Positions 44,345 to 56,252 of a DNA stretch of 64,000 nucleotides are shown piece after piece (the first letter of the stretch is position 1; every line of letters starts with the position of its first letter). Location of the stretch: positions 39,273 through 103,272 of the forward strand of contig JAPTJF010000202.1 in assembly GCA_029339195.1 (NCBI GenBank). Reading direction: 5' to 3'. Position numbers and translations under genes: made by a program. Origin of the DNA: Micractinium sp. NFX-FRZ (lineage: Eukaryota; Chlorophyta; Trebouxiophyceae; Chlorellales; Chlorellaceae). Below the pieces are notes generated by a model. It saw only the letters and a program-made list of their open reading frames with translations, had not been told where the DNA came from and made no database searches.

Positions 44345-47300
44345 TCACTGCGCAGTGCCTGTGTGCAACTCCTCGGTGTACAGAACCTCCTGGGCTTCCG
44401 GGTCCCACACGGCCAGCGACACACACGCCTGCGGCAGCAGAAGCGGCAGCAGCGGCGCAAGCACAGGGGCAGGTCAGACACGGTGGGACGGCAGCGTGCG
44501 GAGCAGGCATCTGGCGCAGCACGCGCTGCGCAAAACATACACACATGCTTCGCCCTGCTAGAGCGCCGCTGACGGCTGATGCAAGCCTGCTTCCCACTGC
44601 CTGCAACCTGATGCAACAGGCCACTCGTGCACGTTTGGCGTGGCCAGCCAAAACGGAGGAACCTGGCCCACTCACCGGGATGCCGAGGGACTCGTAGGCA
44701 GCAATCAGGTTTTGGAACCACCTGGAGGAGGGAGACATGAGGGCGAGGGTTGTTACATATGTCCAGGCACAAGCAGCAGCATGCCGTGGCACACCAGCTG
44801 TGATGTCATCCCGTGCCAAGCCCTCCCTACCAGCGGAGCCACCCAAGCCACCCAAGCCCGCCCTACCAAGGTCTAGCATGCACGCAGCAGTCAATACTAC
44901 TCTGTGTGGGGAAAAGAACCACCTGGAATCAAAAACTCTGTTGTTGGTAAATGTTTACGGGCACGCAGTGCCTGCACACGCACTGCATGGACCGAGCAGG
45001 CCGCCGCACCCCACCCCCCGTGCTCATGCGTGCCCCCATGGCCTGGGACCCAAGCTCACTGGCGGGCGTCGGGCAGCTCGTCGGGAGCTCCGCTGATGAG
45101 AGCACTGATGATGTACTCGTCTGCAGTGACAGGCGGGTTGGTGCACCGAGTGCCTTGAACAATGGTGGCGCAGGCGACGCAGGTGGCGGGGAAGGGCAGC
45201 GCGACTTCTCAGGGCACCAACCAAACCCCAAGCATGCACTGCGAGCCCACTGTTGCGGGATGCCCGTAGCACAGGCAGGCAGGCAGGCGGGCAGGCAGGC
45301 ACTGTGCTTGTAGCACACACAGCTGCTGCACCTGTTGCCCGCCTCTGCCTGCATCGCTACCCGGGCTGCCGCCTCCTGCAGAACCAAAGGCCGCCCCCTC
45401 CCCACCCTCCCCTCTTCCCAGGTGACACTCACAGGTCTTACCGACGAATCTGCCCCCTCCTGCAGTTAGCCCGCCCCCTCCCGCCCTCCCCTCCCCCCTG
45501 AGGCACTCACAGGTCTTGGTGATGAGGCTGCCCCCATCAGCAGCAGTTTCATTGCACTGCCCCGTGGCCATGGCGTCCGTGGCAACCAGTGCCTTGTCGC
45601 CTCCCGCCGTGACGTCCTGCAGCACCCGCTTGGCTGCCGCCTTCTGGTCGGAGCAGATGAGGTCCACCAGCTCCTGCACCGCTGAAGCGGGGGGCTCGGT
45701 GCTGCCGGTGGCGTCTGCGGGCAGGGGTGGGGCGGGAAGGCGGGCCAAGGTCTGCCAGAGTTGTGAGCGGGGGGGCTACAATCGCTAAGAACTGGGCTTT
45801 TTGCTGCCGGAGGCGCCTGCAAAAGAGGGGGCAGCTGCAGAAGGAATGAGGCAGGGTGTGGATAGGCGCACAGCGTTCGAGCGTGTTTTGTGCTCTATAG
45901 GCTCTGACATAGACGTTGAGGGAGGCAGGGTTCTTGGCTGATGCCCAAGGGAACGAGAAGATCACGGGCGGGAAGGGCAGGAGGCAGGGGCGGTGAAAGG
46001 GGCCTCCTACACAACTGCAGCGCTGCGGTTTTGTGGTGCCAGTGGCGGCTGCAGATGAATGAGGCGGGGCAGCTGCAGGTGGGCATGTGAGCGGATGCCC
46101 GGCTCAACCTTCGCTTCACGGCATGCGTGCATCCTCCGGCCCCTGCCGCGTCCCTGCCCTGCCCACCGTAGCGGGTGCGCGTGCGAACCCAGTCCACGGC
46201 GATTGGGTCGAGCTCTCGGCAGTTGGTCAGCAGCTCGCCAACCTGAAGGAGGGACAACACACACAGATTGGGAAGGCAAGCGAGCCTTTAATAAAGCACC
46301 TGGAGCAGTGGCAAACGACGCAGCAGCAGCAGCAGCAGCAGCAGCCTCAGCAGGCATCAAGCCGTAGTCCCAAGCGTGCACGCCCGTGGGATGTGGCACA
46401 GGCAGTGCGACCTGCGCCCAATGGCACGTTCACAGAGCGGCGCAGGGAGCTGAGCGGTGCCGAGTAGGTGCCTACAACTTGCATGCCTGGTAGCGAATAA
46501 CGGGTGTAACTTGTAAATAAAATATGAGAATAAAAGGTGGTGTGGAGCTCACCTGGAGGTACGAGACCAGCTCGGCACTACTGGGGAAGGAAGCTACACG
46601 CGGAAGGGTTTCAGGAGAGGAGAAGAGGGCAGAGGTTGAGACAACGCCTGTGAGATGCGACCACGGTTGAACAGCGGGACACGAGGCGGCAGGGGGGAGG
46701 TGGGGGGACCACAAGGGAGGGCAAGCAGGGGCGACTCGCCGCCACAAGGGTGTGCTGGCAAGCATGCAAGTCAGGGTGAGTGGGGAGCACCCAGCAAAGC
46801 CGAGAAAGCAGCGCAAGCGCAAACGGGGCACTGGGCGGCGCAAGCAATGGCAGGCGGCAGGGCGCTGCAGGGCGACCTACTTGGGGCAGTCTCCGCTTTG
46901 GGGGCAGGCGCAGCCCCCCGAGTGGCAGAGGGGGAGGGTGGAGGCGGGCTCTGGCCCCCAGAGGGGGAGGGCGGAGGCGGGCTCTGGCCCCCAGAGGGGG
47001 ATGGTGGCGGGGGCGAGGCGCCGTCCCCGCCCTGCTGGCCGCCTTGGCCAATCGAGCTGGGGCGCTGCAGCAGCGCGCGACGCGTGACCGCGCCACCACC
47101 GGCGGCGGCATTGCCCCAGCTGAGGGTGTGGGCTTCCTGCATGGTGGGAGCTGTGGAGGGTTGTGACCCGCGGGAGCTTCTTGGCAGGCGAGGACCTGAC
47201 AGACGTAAAGGTGCACGCCTCGGATGAGGCCAGATACGTTCGACCCTAATCCGCCCGAGGCGGCGGCGGCAGCGGCAGCGGCAGCGGCAGCGGCAGCCAG

Positions 47301-47427
47301 GCGGCCTCCTGGCTGCTGCAACAGCAGTGCAACACCCTCGCACCTTCGCACCCAGCTCGTCGTTGCCTGCTGCAGCCGCCGCCAGCAGCAGGAGCGCGAC
47401 GGTGGTCAGCGCACGCCTCGGTTCCAT
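44345..47427 (-). CDS. Array member E: secreted 4-Cys protein, Pro-rich repeated linker
   Basis: Eight exons (47427-47344, 47136-46881, 46593-46553, 46242-46167, 45714-45511, 45120-45060, 44721-44676, 44428-44345) give 283 residues. The linker starts with VTRRALLQRPSSIGQGG and contains three copies of an SPPPPSPSGGQ-type unit. Module 1 has the extra E/F intron and VGELLTNCRELDPIAVDW. Module 2 has LICSDQKAAAKRVL and GQC, with a longer tail (GGSLITKT) before the split Tyr codon. Module 3 has EYIISALISGAPDELPDARQ, WFQNLIAAYESLGIP and ACVSLAVWDPEAQEVLY, ending HTGTAQ. A 27-nt potential cassette exon lies in the intron after module 2. Phases match F throughout. Confidence 0.83.
45433..45459 (-). 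other. Possible 27-nt cassette (poison) exon in member E
   Basis: Downstream of the true module 2 donor (45511) the intron contains a second copy of the exon end (GGGGGCAG...GGTAAGACCT|GTGAGT), preceded by its own acceptor with a branch-like CTAAC (CTAACTGCAG). Inclusion would create TGA at once, because the upstream exon ends in T and this exon starts with GA. It would therefore truncate the protein before module 3. Confidence 0.5.
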
Positions 47428-47972
47428 GGTCCTTCAGGTGTAGGCACGATGATACCTGGAATCAGGGTGGGCGCAGGAGAGCGGAAGGAGCGAGGAAGGC
47501 AGAACGAGGCAGGCGGGGCTTGGGTTCGCCCCAGCGAACGCCACGCGTGCAGTGCCTACTCACCTCCCATGCAGAGGGCTGGACCCTCTCTCCAATCGTA
47601 CAGTGGTACGCTGCACCTCCCTCTAGTTGACGTTGTAACGAACAGCAGGCCTACTGGTGTGGTGCGTGGTGAAGCTTCTTGGTCTGCTCATCCCGCTGCT
47701 CTGCCGCTGCCGCTGCCGCTGCCACACTGCCCGAGCTCCGCCCCACCACCATTTCTTAAGCCCTCCCTTGCGCTTGCACGTACTGCCCTCAACCAGCCCC
47801 ATCGACCCCGGCGTGTTAACAGTGGCCTTGCTTGTTTGTTGAAAGAGTAACAATTGGCAGCAGAGAGGCGGCAGGGGGCACAAGAGGAGGGGCAAAGCCA
47901 CACGGATGCAGGAGAGGAATGATCGACTACAGCCAGCGCAGCCGGCCGGCGCTTGAGAGAAGGTGCCTGCCC
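47428..47972. other. Spacer between members D and E
   Basis: About 545 bp with the 3' flank of D and promoter of E. I see nothing else. Confidence 0.35.
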
Positions 47973-50031
47973 TCACGGCATGGCTGCCTGAACTTGAGGC
48001 TCGGGGCTGGAAGCGACTGCGCCCAGCGCCTCTGCTCCCGTGTGAAGGTCTTGCGAGAAGAGCACTGCCTTGGCAGGCGGGTTCCACACCGCCACTGTCG
48101 CGCAGGTCTGCGGGAGTAGGGGCCAGCGGCAGGTCAGAAGGATGAAGCTTTTGGGGGGCAGTTGTGGGAGGAAGCAACCAGTACCAAGTTGGCAGGATGG
48201 TACCGGGGTATGGTACTGGGGCTAAATTCACAGTAGAGCCTGTGGTCGGCGACCTCTGGGCCCGCTAGCATTTCTGCTGTCCCTGGCGCTGGCCAGAAAG
48301 AGCAGTTGCATTACCCACTTGGCAGGCACATGCACCCGAAGCCCATCTCGATTGCACCGCCTTACCGGGATCCCAACGGCGTCTGAGGCAAGCACATAGT
48401 TCTCCAGCCACTGCTTGGCCGCCGGCATGTCCTCGGGCAGGCCAGTGTCCACCACACTTGCAGCCAGCTGGTCTGCACATGGACACGGTTGGAGGCATGA
48501 TATTGTGGTTCACGGTTTGGATGACAAGCACACGGCATGCGGACAGGAAACCAAAGCAGAAAAGAGAGTACAGAGCAAGAGCAGCCCTTCATCCAGCCAT
48601 CAGCCCAGGGCGCCACTCACAAGTGTCGTCCGCAGCGCTCAGGTCGCCTGGGCAGTCCTGCTTTCAGGGAACACGGGGCCGGGGGATATGGGTTGGCAGA
48701 AGTGGCGCCTCCAGGCGGGCCTTCCCACCAATCAAGCCACCCGACCGCCTCGCCGCAACCAATTAGGTGCAATGGGACCCATTGCCGCCCTGGTCCACCT
48801 GCCCAACCCCACCCACACGCCTTCCCAGCCATGCGCCAACGCGCACATACTGCCCCAGCCTGCCCAGCCCTCACATCTGCACACGTAACTGTCCCACCCA
48901 GGCAGCCTCAGCCCCACCTCCGACCCGCTCACCGCATTCATCAGTCCGTACACCGCCACCTGCGCCTCGCTGCCGCCCGCCTCCACAGCACTGAACAGCC
49001 GCTTTGCTGCCGCCTCGTGGTCGCTGCAGATCTGCTGGATGAACTGCACCACCTCCTTCACGCTCGGTGTCTCGGTGCCAGCGGCATCTGCATCACAGGG
49101 TGAGGGTTGTTGCGAGGCAAGGTACACGGCTCACTGGTACATGTTGGAGCTCCTTTTACTACAAGGGGAGATGTGCAGGCACCCCCTACAGCGAGCTGCT
49201 GCACCATTGCGCGGTGCACGACCGCATGTGCTCCACTGCTGTCATCCCCACCGGACGCACTGGCATTCCCTCCCTCCGCAATGCAAGTTTTGACAGAGTG
49301 CGTCTTACCGTACTTGACGGTGCTTCGCTGCCAGTCCCCAGTCTGCGGGTCAAACTCGAGGCACATGGCTGGCTCGTCTGTCCCCACACTGACGTAGGTC
49401 ACAAGCTGTGCTGTGGCGGGGAACTGTGAGGCAGTGCCTGCAAGCGAGTAGTGGCAGAGGGCAGGCAGGCAGTGTGAGTTACCAGCGAGAGGCAGGGCCG
49501 GGCCCAGGAGGCAGGGACGGTGGGCTGGGAAAGGTGCCCGCTGGCCTCCCTTGTCACAAGTGTGTCTGATGGGCTCCCTGCATGCCTCTGCATGCCTGAG
49601 GTGTGGCCCTGAAACATGCATTGGTAAAAGCAATTCCCCACCTGACTGTGCCGCTTCAGCTGCAGGGGGAGGCGGTTTGGAGTCAGCGGTGGTGTCTGCT
49701 TGCAGAAGTCCACGTGCAGGTGGGAGGCTGTGCCTTGCTGAGGGTGAGCTGCTCACCTGCAGCGGGCACATATGTTTGATAAGTGAGAGGAGAGGAAAAT
49801 GAACCGGGGCAATAGGGAGAACAGGCGGTGGCGTGCAGGGAAGCTGAGGAGGCACGCCCGGCATTAGCGAAGGCTCCCTGGCAGGCCGCCTGGCTGGCGG
49901 CGGCGGCGGCGGCTGCACCACGGCGAGCATATGGCCGCGCTCACTTGGCGCAGGACGCGGCCTGATGCAGACACAACCGCGGCTAGCAGCAGGCAGGCCA
50001 CAAAGCCCGCTGGTTTGCGGGTGCGGAGCAT
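47973..50031 (-). CDS. Array member D: secreted 4-Cys protein with C-terminal extension
   Basis: Seven exons (50031-49945, 49756-49642, 49437-49309, 49087-48933, 48657-48621, 48472-48366, 48107-47973) give 254 residues. Signal peptide FVACLLLAAVVSASG; short linker with LPPARGLLQADTT. Module 1 has FPATAQLVTYV, AMCLEFDPQTGDW and KYG. Module 2 has QICSDHEAAAKRLF and AGGSEAQVAVYGLMNA, with Cys3 in a 37-nt exon (DCPGDLSAADDT). Module 3 has QLAASVVDTGLPEDMPAAKQW, GIP|TCATVAVWNPPAKAVLF and HTG. Unlike all others it continues for about 18 residues after HTG (AEALGAVASSPEP and onward) before the stop. The start was chosen as the ATG of the hydrophobic exon. Confidence 0.82.
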
Positions 50032-50846
50032 GGTGACTGGGTGGAAGGCTGATTGATGGTTGAGGGCTGGGTTGAGTGTGAGATCCTCTGAGTGTTTGGT
50101 TCTTGTGTAACAAATGGCCGGTGTATAGTTCGGAGACAGGGAACATACGCCTTCCCTTTTGAAGGTTCCTTTCAAGCTGGCAGTGCCCAGCAGAAGGTAC
50201 ACTGTGTAAGTGGAGGCATCTTTCCGCATGTGTGCTTTGCCACATCCCTCGGGCAACCAACACACTTGTAGCAACCGAGACATGCTGCGAGATGAGGCGA
50301 AGAGGCGTGGCTTTCCTGCGGTTGCCCCAGACCGGCCGGGAGCGGAAGCGCTACCGCACCCGGCTTAGCGTGCACAGGGCCTCTGGCAGATTTCTTACAA
50401 AGTTAGGAAGGCACCTCAACGAGTCGTTTTCCAAATGCCCACTGGTATCATTTGTGCGGTTGTGGTGACCTCGGAATGTAAAAGCTCCCCAAGCAAGCGC
50501 TTGCGGCCAGCTCTGAGAGCCAGGCACTGACAGCCGACAGCTCAGCCGCCGCCTGGCACACGTCCTGCCTGCCGGCTCCTTATGGTCGCCGGACACAGCA
50601 GGTACATTATCTTCCTCATGTCCATGTTCCTAGCACTAATGTTACATTATATAGCCATTATATAGCCATGAAATGCACTGCATTGATTCTGATTTGCCCA
50701 GCAGGCCTGTGCCTAAACACAACAGAGCAGGCAGACCATGTACGTTCAACAAACATGTCGGCCAGCATTGAGAGATGTATATCCCTTTCCCCCGTTGTGA
50801 AACGGGCAGAAGGCAGGAGAAGGCATTGGCAAGCCCTGTGGCTCTT
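50032..50846. other. Spacer between members C and D
   Basis: About 815 bp. At 50645-50666 an 11-bp unit (CATTATATAGC) is repeated twice, which reads GCTATATAATG twice in the sense of the array. No gene is seen. Confidence 0.4.
50645..50666 (-). promoter_or_regulatory. Duplicated TATA-like element upstream of member D
   Basis: GCTATATAATG occurs twice in tandem on the minus strand, about 615 bp upstream of the D start codon and 180 bp past the C stop. It is an AT-rich island in GC-rich DNA. A promoter role is inferred from sequence only; the distance would require a long 5' leader or an intron. Confidence 0.3.
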
Positions 50847-52861
50847 CTACTCCTGCTCCGTGCCGGTGTGCAGGTCTTGGATTGTGAGCACGGTGGTGGT
50901 TGCCGGATCATACACAGCCACAGTGGCACAGGCCGGGAGGCCCAGCTGGTCGGCCGCTGCCACGAAGTTTGCGAGCCAGCTGCATCGCACGATGGAGGGC
51001 ATGCAGCAGCAGCATGGTGAGTGTGCTGCCGCCCTGGCATACCAATGGGCTGGTGGGGTAGTGGACAGGCACCGGGGTGAAGAGGAAGCTGAGCAGGCAC
51101 CCCTCGCCCTGCAAGTTGCCTCTGCACCCACACAACGCTCCACCCGTGCTGCTGGTCACCTGGTGACTGAATCCAGGTCTGCTGGGTCCCCAGAGTTCAG
51201 AGCGGACAGAGTGTAGTCGTCTGAAGCATGGGAGGGGACGGCAGGTGTGGGCAGCAAGGACAAGTTGAAGGGTCGAGGCTCATGAAGCGGGCCTGGGCTG
51301 GGGCACCGTAGGGCTGGGTGCGCCGCACTGCAACCACTCTTCCAGGCGCGGCAGGGGCAGAGAGCTCTTCTGCCCACGCCCCTCCTGCCCAAGCAGCTTG
51401 CCCCCTCATGCATACACCTTTGAGTCGCCCCCATCCTGTGCACAGCACAGGGCACAGCAAATGCCTGCCCAGCACCACTCACAGGTCTGGCTGGATGCGT
51501 CGTTGTCGCTGCAGTCAGCAGTCATGAGCGCCATGACTGCCACCTGTGCCTCCTCGCCTCCCGCCTTCACCCCTTGCAGCAGCTGCTTGGCAGCTGCCTT
51601 CTGGTCGGAGCAGATGAGGCTGCTCAACTGGCTGACATCTGAGGTGGGCGGCTTGGTGTTGCCAGTGGCATCTGCATTGGGGCAGGGCCAGGCGAGTGAT
51701 GGCGTTGAATAGATGGGTTTCAGTGGGTCGAGCAGGAAGGCGAACCAAGCAGCAAGTGCGAGGCGCAACAGGGCACGTGCATCATGGGGCGGCCGGCAAC
51801 ACAGCATGCTGACATGCCAGGCCTCCCAGGACCCCAACACGATCATGCAACTGCTCATTGCCCTGTTGTTCACATGCCCTCATCTCTCTGCCCCTGCTGC
51901 TCCTTGCTGCCACATGTCCCCCTCCCTCCCTCCCTCCCTCCCCCTCACCATACTTGAGGCCAGAGACGGTCCAGCTCTGTGCGATGGGGTCGTAGTAGGA
52001 GCAGGTGGCAAACAGCTGGTCAGAAATGCTCAGGTGCGTGACCAGCACCGAGCCCTTTGGGAACTCCTGGGTGCCTGCAGCGGGCCGGGGTTGGGCAGGG
52101 AGGCGGCGCACAGGGGGTGCAGTCTCAGTCGAGAGTGTGTGGCCAGAGTGTGTGGGCAGCGGGACGGGCGAGAGGTGCTGGGTGTCAAGTGCCTGCTCGC
52201 CTCCCCGGCCCGGTGCGCCTCGCTCTTGCTTGCACGGCTCTGCTTGGCCATGGCACAACCATCGGCAGTCCTTACTGTGCCCCTCGGCCATATGGCGGGT
52301 GCCGGGCCCTGCCCTAGCACTGCCTGAGCCCAGCACAGGCATGTGCAGAAGTGCAGCCCACCTGGCTTGGGCGCTGGGCTGGTGGCGGGCGAGGGGCTGA
52401 CGGCTGGGGACGGGCTCAGGGCAGGGGAGGGGCTGGCAGCTGGCACCACAGCAGCCGGGGAGGGGCTGGCAGCTGGCACCACAGCAGCCGGGGAGGGGGA
52501 GGGGCTGGGAGGCGGAGAGGGGGAGGGGCCAGGGCTGTCGCCGGCCGGCACTGTTTTGCCCGCTAGGTCTGAGGGCCTGGCCAGCAGCCTGCGCCCCCCC
52601 TGTGCAGCCGATGTGGCGGCGTTGTTACGGGCGCGGGCACCCTACAACACACCAAGAAATGGAGGGCAGGCAAGCGGATGGGTTGGGGGCAGCATGACCC
52701 TTGAGCTGCCGCCGCCCACCCGCCGCCAGTTGGGTGTTAACATCAACGCCTCTGGCAAGCACTTTGGCTGGGGAAGCGCCTACCTCGCTCATGAGCCTGC
52801 TTGCCACGCACTGCGTGGCCAGCAGCAGCAGGGAAACGTATACGGCGTGCGTGCGGGTCAT
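50847..52861 (-). CDS. Array member C: secreted 4-Cys protein, Ala/Ser-Pro repeat linker
   Basis: Six exons (52861-52784, 52641-52362, 52074-51949, 51671-51483, 51220-51160, 50979-50847) give 288 residues. Signal peptide VSLLLLATQCVAS. The 93-residue linker has GGRRLLARPSDLAGK followed by two copies of a PAAVVPAASPSP unit and SPSP repeats. Module 1 has FPKGSVLVTHL, LFATCSYYDPIAQSW and KYG. Module 2 in one exon has LICSDQKAAAKQLL and ADC. Module 3 has DYTLSALNSGDPADLD, WLANFVAAADQLGLPACATVAVYDP and end HTGTEQE. The intron after module 1 begins with GGGA repeats right behind the donor. Confidence 0.83.
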
Positions 52862-53398
52862 GTTTGCAGCGAGCTGGGGCGGGTAGGGCGTTCACTGCTG
52901 TTCCGGGAAATGATGTGTGCATCGTGCTCCATGCTGTCAACAGGTCGAGCCATGGGGAATGCACGGGGGCGGAAGGTTGCTCCTGAGGTGCTTGCCACGG
53001 TACCTTCCTCCTGCTCATGTTGCGGCATGCCTTCCACTGAATGCAGCGCCAGCTGTGGCTGACGGACCCACTGTTCACAAGGCGCTTTACAGGAGGGCAG
53101 GAGGGTCTTGCCGGAGGCTGTTGCCTGCGCTGCCGCCTGCCGTTGTGCTGCCGCCTTGGCTGCCGCCTGCTGCTGTGCTGCCACCTTGCTTCATCTGATC
53201 CAGGCCCCTTTGATCGACTTACAACGACAAAGGTGCATCTGAGCTCTTCAAAAAGGACATGTGTGACGCATAGCAGGGCAGGCCAAGGCATTGAGCAGGG
53301 CTGAAGGGCCAACAGCCGAGGCCGGTTGGCGACGGAGAGTGGTGTTTTATGGTTGTGTCGCATCGACGTCCTCGACAAGGAGGCAGCAGGGCGCTTGC
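52862..53398. other. Spacer between members B and C
   Basis: About 540 bp with CTGCCGC-rich imperfect repeats near 53120-53185. No gene is supported. Confidence 0.35.
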
Positions 53399-55628
53399 TC
53401 ACACCCTGCTACCAGTGTGGTACTGCGTAAGGAGCAAGGGTGAGAGGCGGGGCAGGCCAGGGTGGGTTATTTTGAGCGCCTCGCTGGCAGGGGGCAGCCT
53501 CGCTGCCTGCACCGTCCCACAGTAGCAGGCATGTTGGAAGCACGGGTTCCCTGCCACAAGGCTGCCCCACCTGCTCCTGCGAGTAGATCTCAGAGCCATC
53601 TGCCGACACAAGCGCCAGCGAGGCGCACACGGGCACGCCAACGGCATCGGCTGCAGTGACAAAGTTCTTCATCCACGCCCTCATGGCGTCCAAGTCCGCA
53701 GGGTCCCCGGTGTTCACAGCATCAGCTGCATACTGCAGGCAGGGGGGCGGCGAAACACAGCTTGAGGCAGGAGCGCACGCGGAGAAACGTAATCGTTCGT
53801 CTCGCTTAAGGCGGTCGAGCAACTGGCTGCAGTAGAGCAACTGGCAGCGGCAGAGCACCCGGCTGCAGAGCAACTGGAAGCAGCAGAGCAACTGGGGGCA
53901 GCACAGCAACTGGGTGCTGTCCCCCCTCAGCTGCCCCTCACCGAGTAGGCATCACTGGCATCCGAGGTGCAGTCGGCCTGGTCGTACGCGGCAGCCGCCA
54001 CCTGGGCAGCACTGCCGCCCTGCCGGATGCTCGTCAGCAGCTGCTTGCCTGCAGGGGAAGGAGGCGGCATGGCACCAGCCCCGGAGGGGAGCCTGGTAAA
54101 GAGGCACAACCAAATGCGAATCCAGATTATGCCCCGAACGAAAACGGCAGAATGTCTTGCTGTGTTCCATGCACTGCCCCTGCCGCCCGCATGCACATGC
54201 GGCGGCACCAGCAGCCCCCCGCATGGACCGTGCCCCGCAGCACACTGTGCAACCAATGAACTCCAGCATGGGCCTCTCCAGCCCATGTACCTCCGGCTCT
54301 TGGGTCAGAGCAGATGAGGTCGACCAGCTTCTTCACCTCCTCTGCACTAGGCTTCGAAGTACCCTTCGCATCTGCTCATGAGGGTGGCGTGGTTGGGGAC
54401 CGTCACGCTGGCCTGCTCGGCGTGTTGCTACGCCAGGAATGCAGCAGCAGAGCAGGCAGGGGTTGCGCCAGGAAGGGCGGCTCTTCCTCCATGCACCCAT
54501 GCATAGCGCACACACAGTCCGGTGGGGTGCACCCACACAAGCAAGGCTTCCCTTGCTGGAGTGTGGCCCCACACTGTGTTCTGCTTCAGGGATTGTTTGC
54601 ATCTCTGGGCCCTCCCCACCCCTGGAGTCCCCTCACCAGGTCGGGCTGAGCTCCCCTCGCTCAGTGGCAAAACCGCTCGGTGGCCGAGGGCACAGCCTGC
54701 CAAAGTCACCCCTCCTCTTGCACCCCTCCCCCCCCGCATAAATCACGGCCCCTCGTCCCCACACCCTGCACCATCCTCTCCCTCACCATATCGGGTTGAG
54801 GTTGGACTCCAGTCGCTGGAGGCTGTGTCCCACTCTGAGCACGTTGTCACGATGCCACCAGCAGACAGGTAGGTTGATAGGCGGGCACCGCTGGGCACGG
54901 GGCCCGCTGCACAGCAGCCAGGCGGACACAGGCCGAGCGGTGGGAAATGGATAAAGAGGGTGAATCAGCCAGACAAACGTGGCCCAGCAAGAGGGATGTC
55001 AAGACGGGGTGTCTCAGGCGGGGTGCCTGCTCGTCTTCCGACAAGCCAGAAAGAATCCCCACTGCCTGCTGGCATGAGAAGCCCTCCCCCCGCATTGCTT
55101 GCTTGCTTACGTGCGGGCCCAGGTGAGGGAGGCGTGGGAGAGGTTGTGGAGGGAGAGGGTCTGGGCGAGGTGGGGGATGGGCTAGTGGTCGGTGGTGAGC
55201 TGGGCGGGGCAGCAGGGCGCGGTGGTGAGCTGGGAGGGGAGGCAGGGCGCGGTGGTGAGCTGGGTGATGGCGAGCTGGGCGGAGCACCGCCCTGACCGAT
55301 GCTGGTGGGGCGGTCCAGCAGTGCACGGCCATGGGTGCTCTGTGAGGGAGGCATCAAAGGGAGGCTCTGGGAACAAGGCAAGAGCATGTGGCAGGGACCA
55401 TGTCACAGGAAGCGGCTCCAGCAGCCAAGTGCCGCGCCCAAAGTATGGGTGGGTGTGCGGGCGGGCAGGCGGGCGGCGCTGGCAGGGGGGACTGCTTCTA
55501 GGCGGCCTCTGAGGTCGTTCCCAGCCTCCTTTCCATACCTGTGCTACCTCGGCAACAGCAGAGCTCGCCAGCAGCAGCAGGCAGACAAGTGCGGGTGCAG
55601 GCAGCGAGGCGCGTTGGCAGCGACCCAT
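53399..55628 (-). CDS. Array member B: secreted 4-Cys protein, Pro/Ser linker
   Basis: Seven exons (55628-55539, 55339-55111, 54906-54787, 54371-54291, 54048-53942, 53732-53571, 53422-53399) give 270 residues. The linker starts STHGRALLDRPTSIGQGG and holds Pro/Ser repeats (SPPRPA and similar). Module 1 has RLSTYLSAGGIVTTCSEWD, DW and RYG. Module 2 is split after the second cysteine (LICSDPRAG | GKQLLTSIRQGGS), with ADC following. Module 3 has YAADAVNTGDPADLD, VPVCASLALVSADGSEIYSQEQ and a final 24-nt exon coding YHTGSRV. B and A are clearly the most recent pair by exon order and motif identity; B has lost the intron that A keeps before WLQ. Confidence 0.83.
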
Positions 55629-56252
55629 GGTTCCGAGGCTGCGGTGACCTAGTTGACAAGTGTGCAGGGCAGGGTGGCTTGTGAAAAGATGTCGAAAGTC
55701 GCGCCCGAGGCTGCACCCGCAAGTGACGGGACGGAAGGGCAGCAGGCTGGGCAGCTGCCACCTGACGCTGTGACGCTGCCGCAGACAGGTGTGCCGCCAT
55801 GGCCTGTCTACCTCTCACAAGTTCGCCCCACTGTGATTTGATTTTAACAGAGAAGGTGCATCAGAAGTGTAAACGTGGAGGTTGAAGCGCATAGCTGGAT
55901 GCGCGGCCAGGTGAGGACTTCGGGTAATGAAAGGCTGAGGGGCTGGGTCTGGTGACAACGGCAGGTGCTGCAGGGCATCTGAACCGCAGCCATGCATCTG
56001 GAGTGGCGGCGGCTCCCTCACACCTGACTGCCTGAGTGGAGCTGCAGGTGGGGCAGGAGAAGAGGAGGGAGGCATGGCATGGTAAGCGACCGAGCCTTGA
56101 GGCCACCCCCACTCTGCACGGCCGCTTGCAACTTGCCTTCAAGGGATGGCGGCTGCGCCTGTGCATCACCCCTCGCATGTCGGCTTCACAGTCATGGGCA
56201 GCCAGGCGGCACTTCCTTCCTCACTGAATGAAACGATCTCATGCACCCTGGT
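55629..56252. other. Spacer between members A and B
   Basis: About 620 bp that should contain the last exon (YHTG) of A, as in B. I could not find that exon. The rest is 3' flank of A and promoter of B. Confidence 0.4.
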
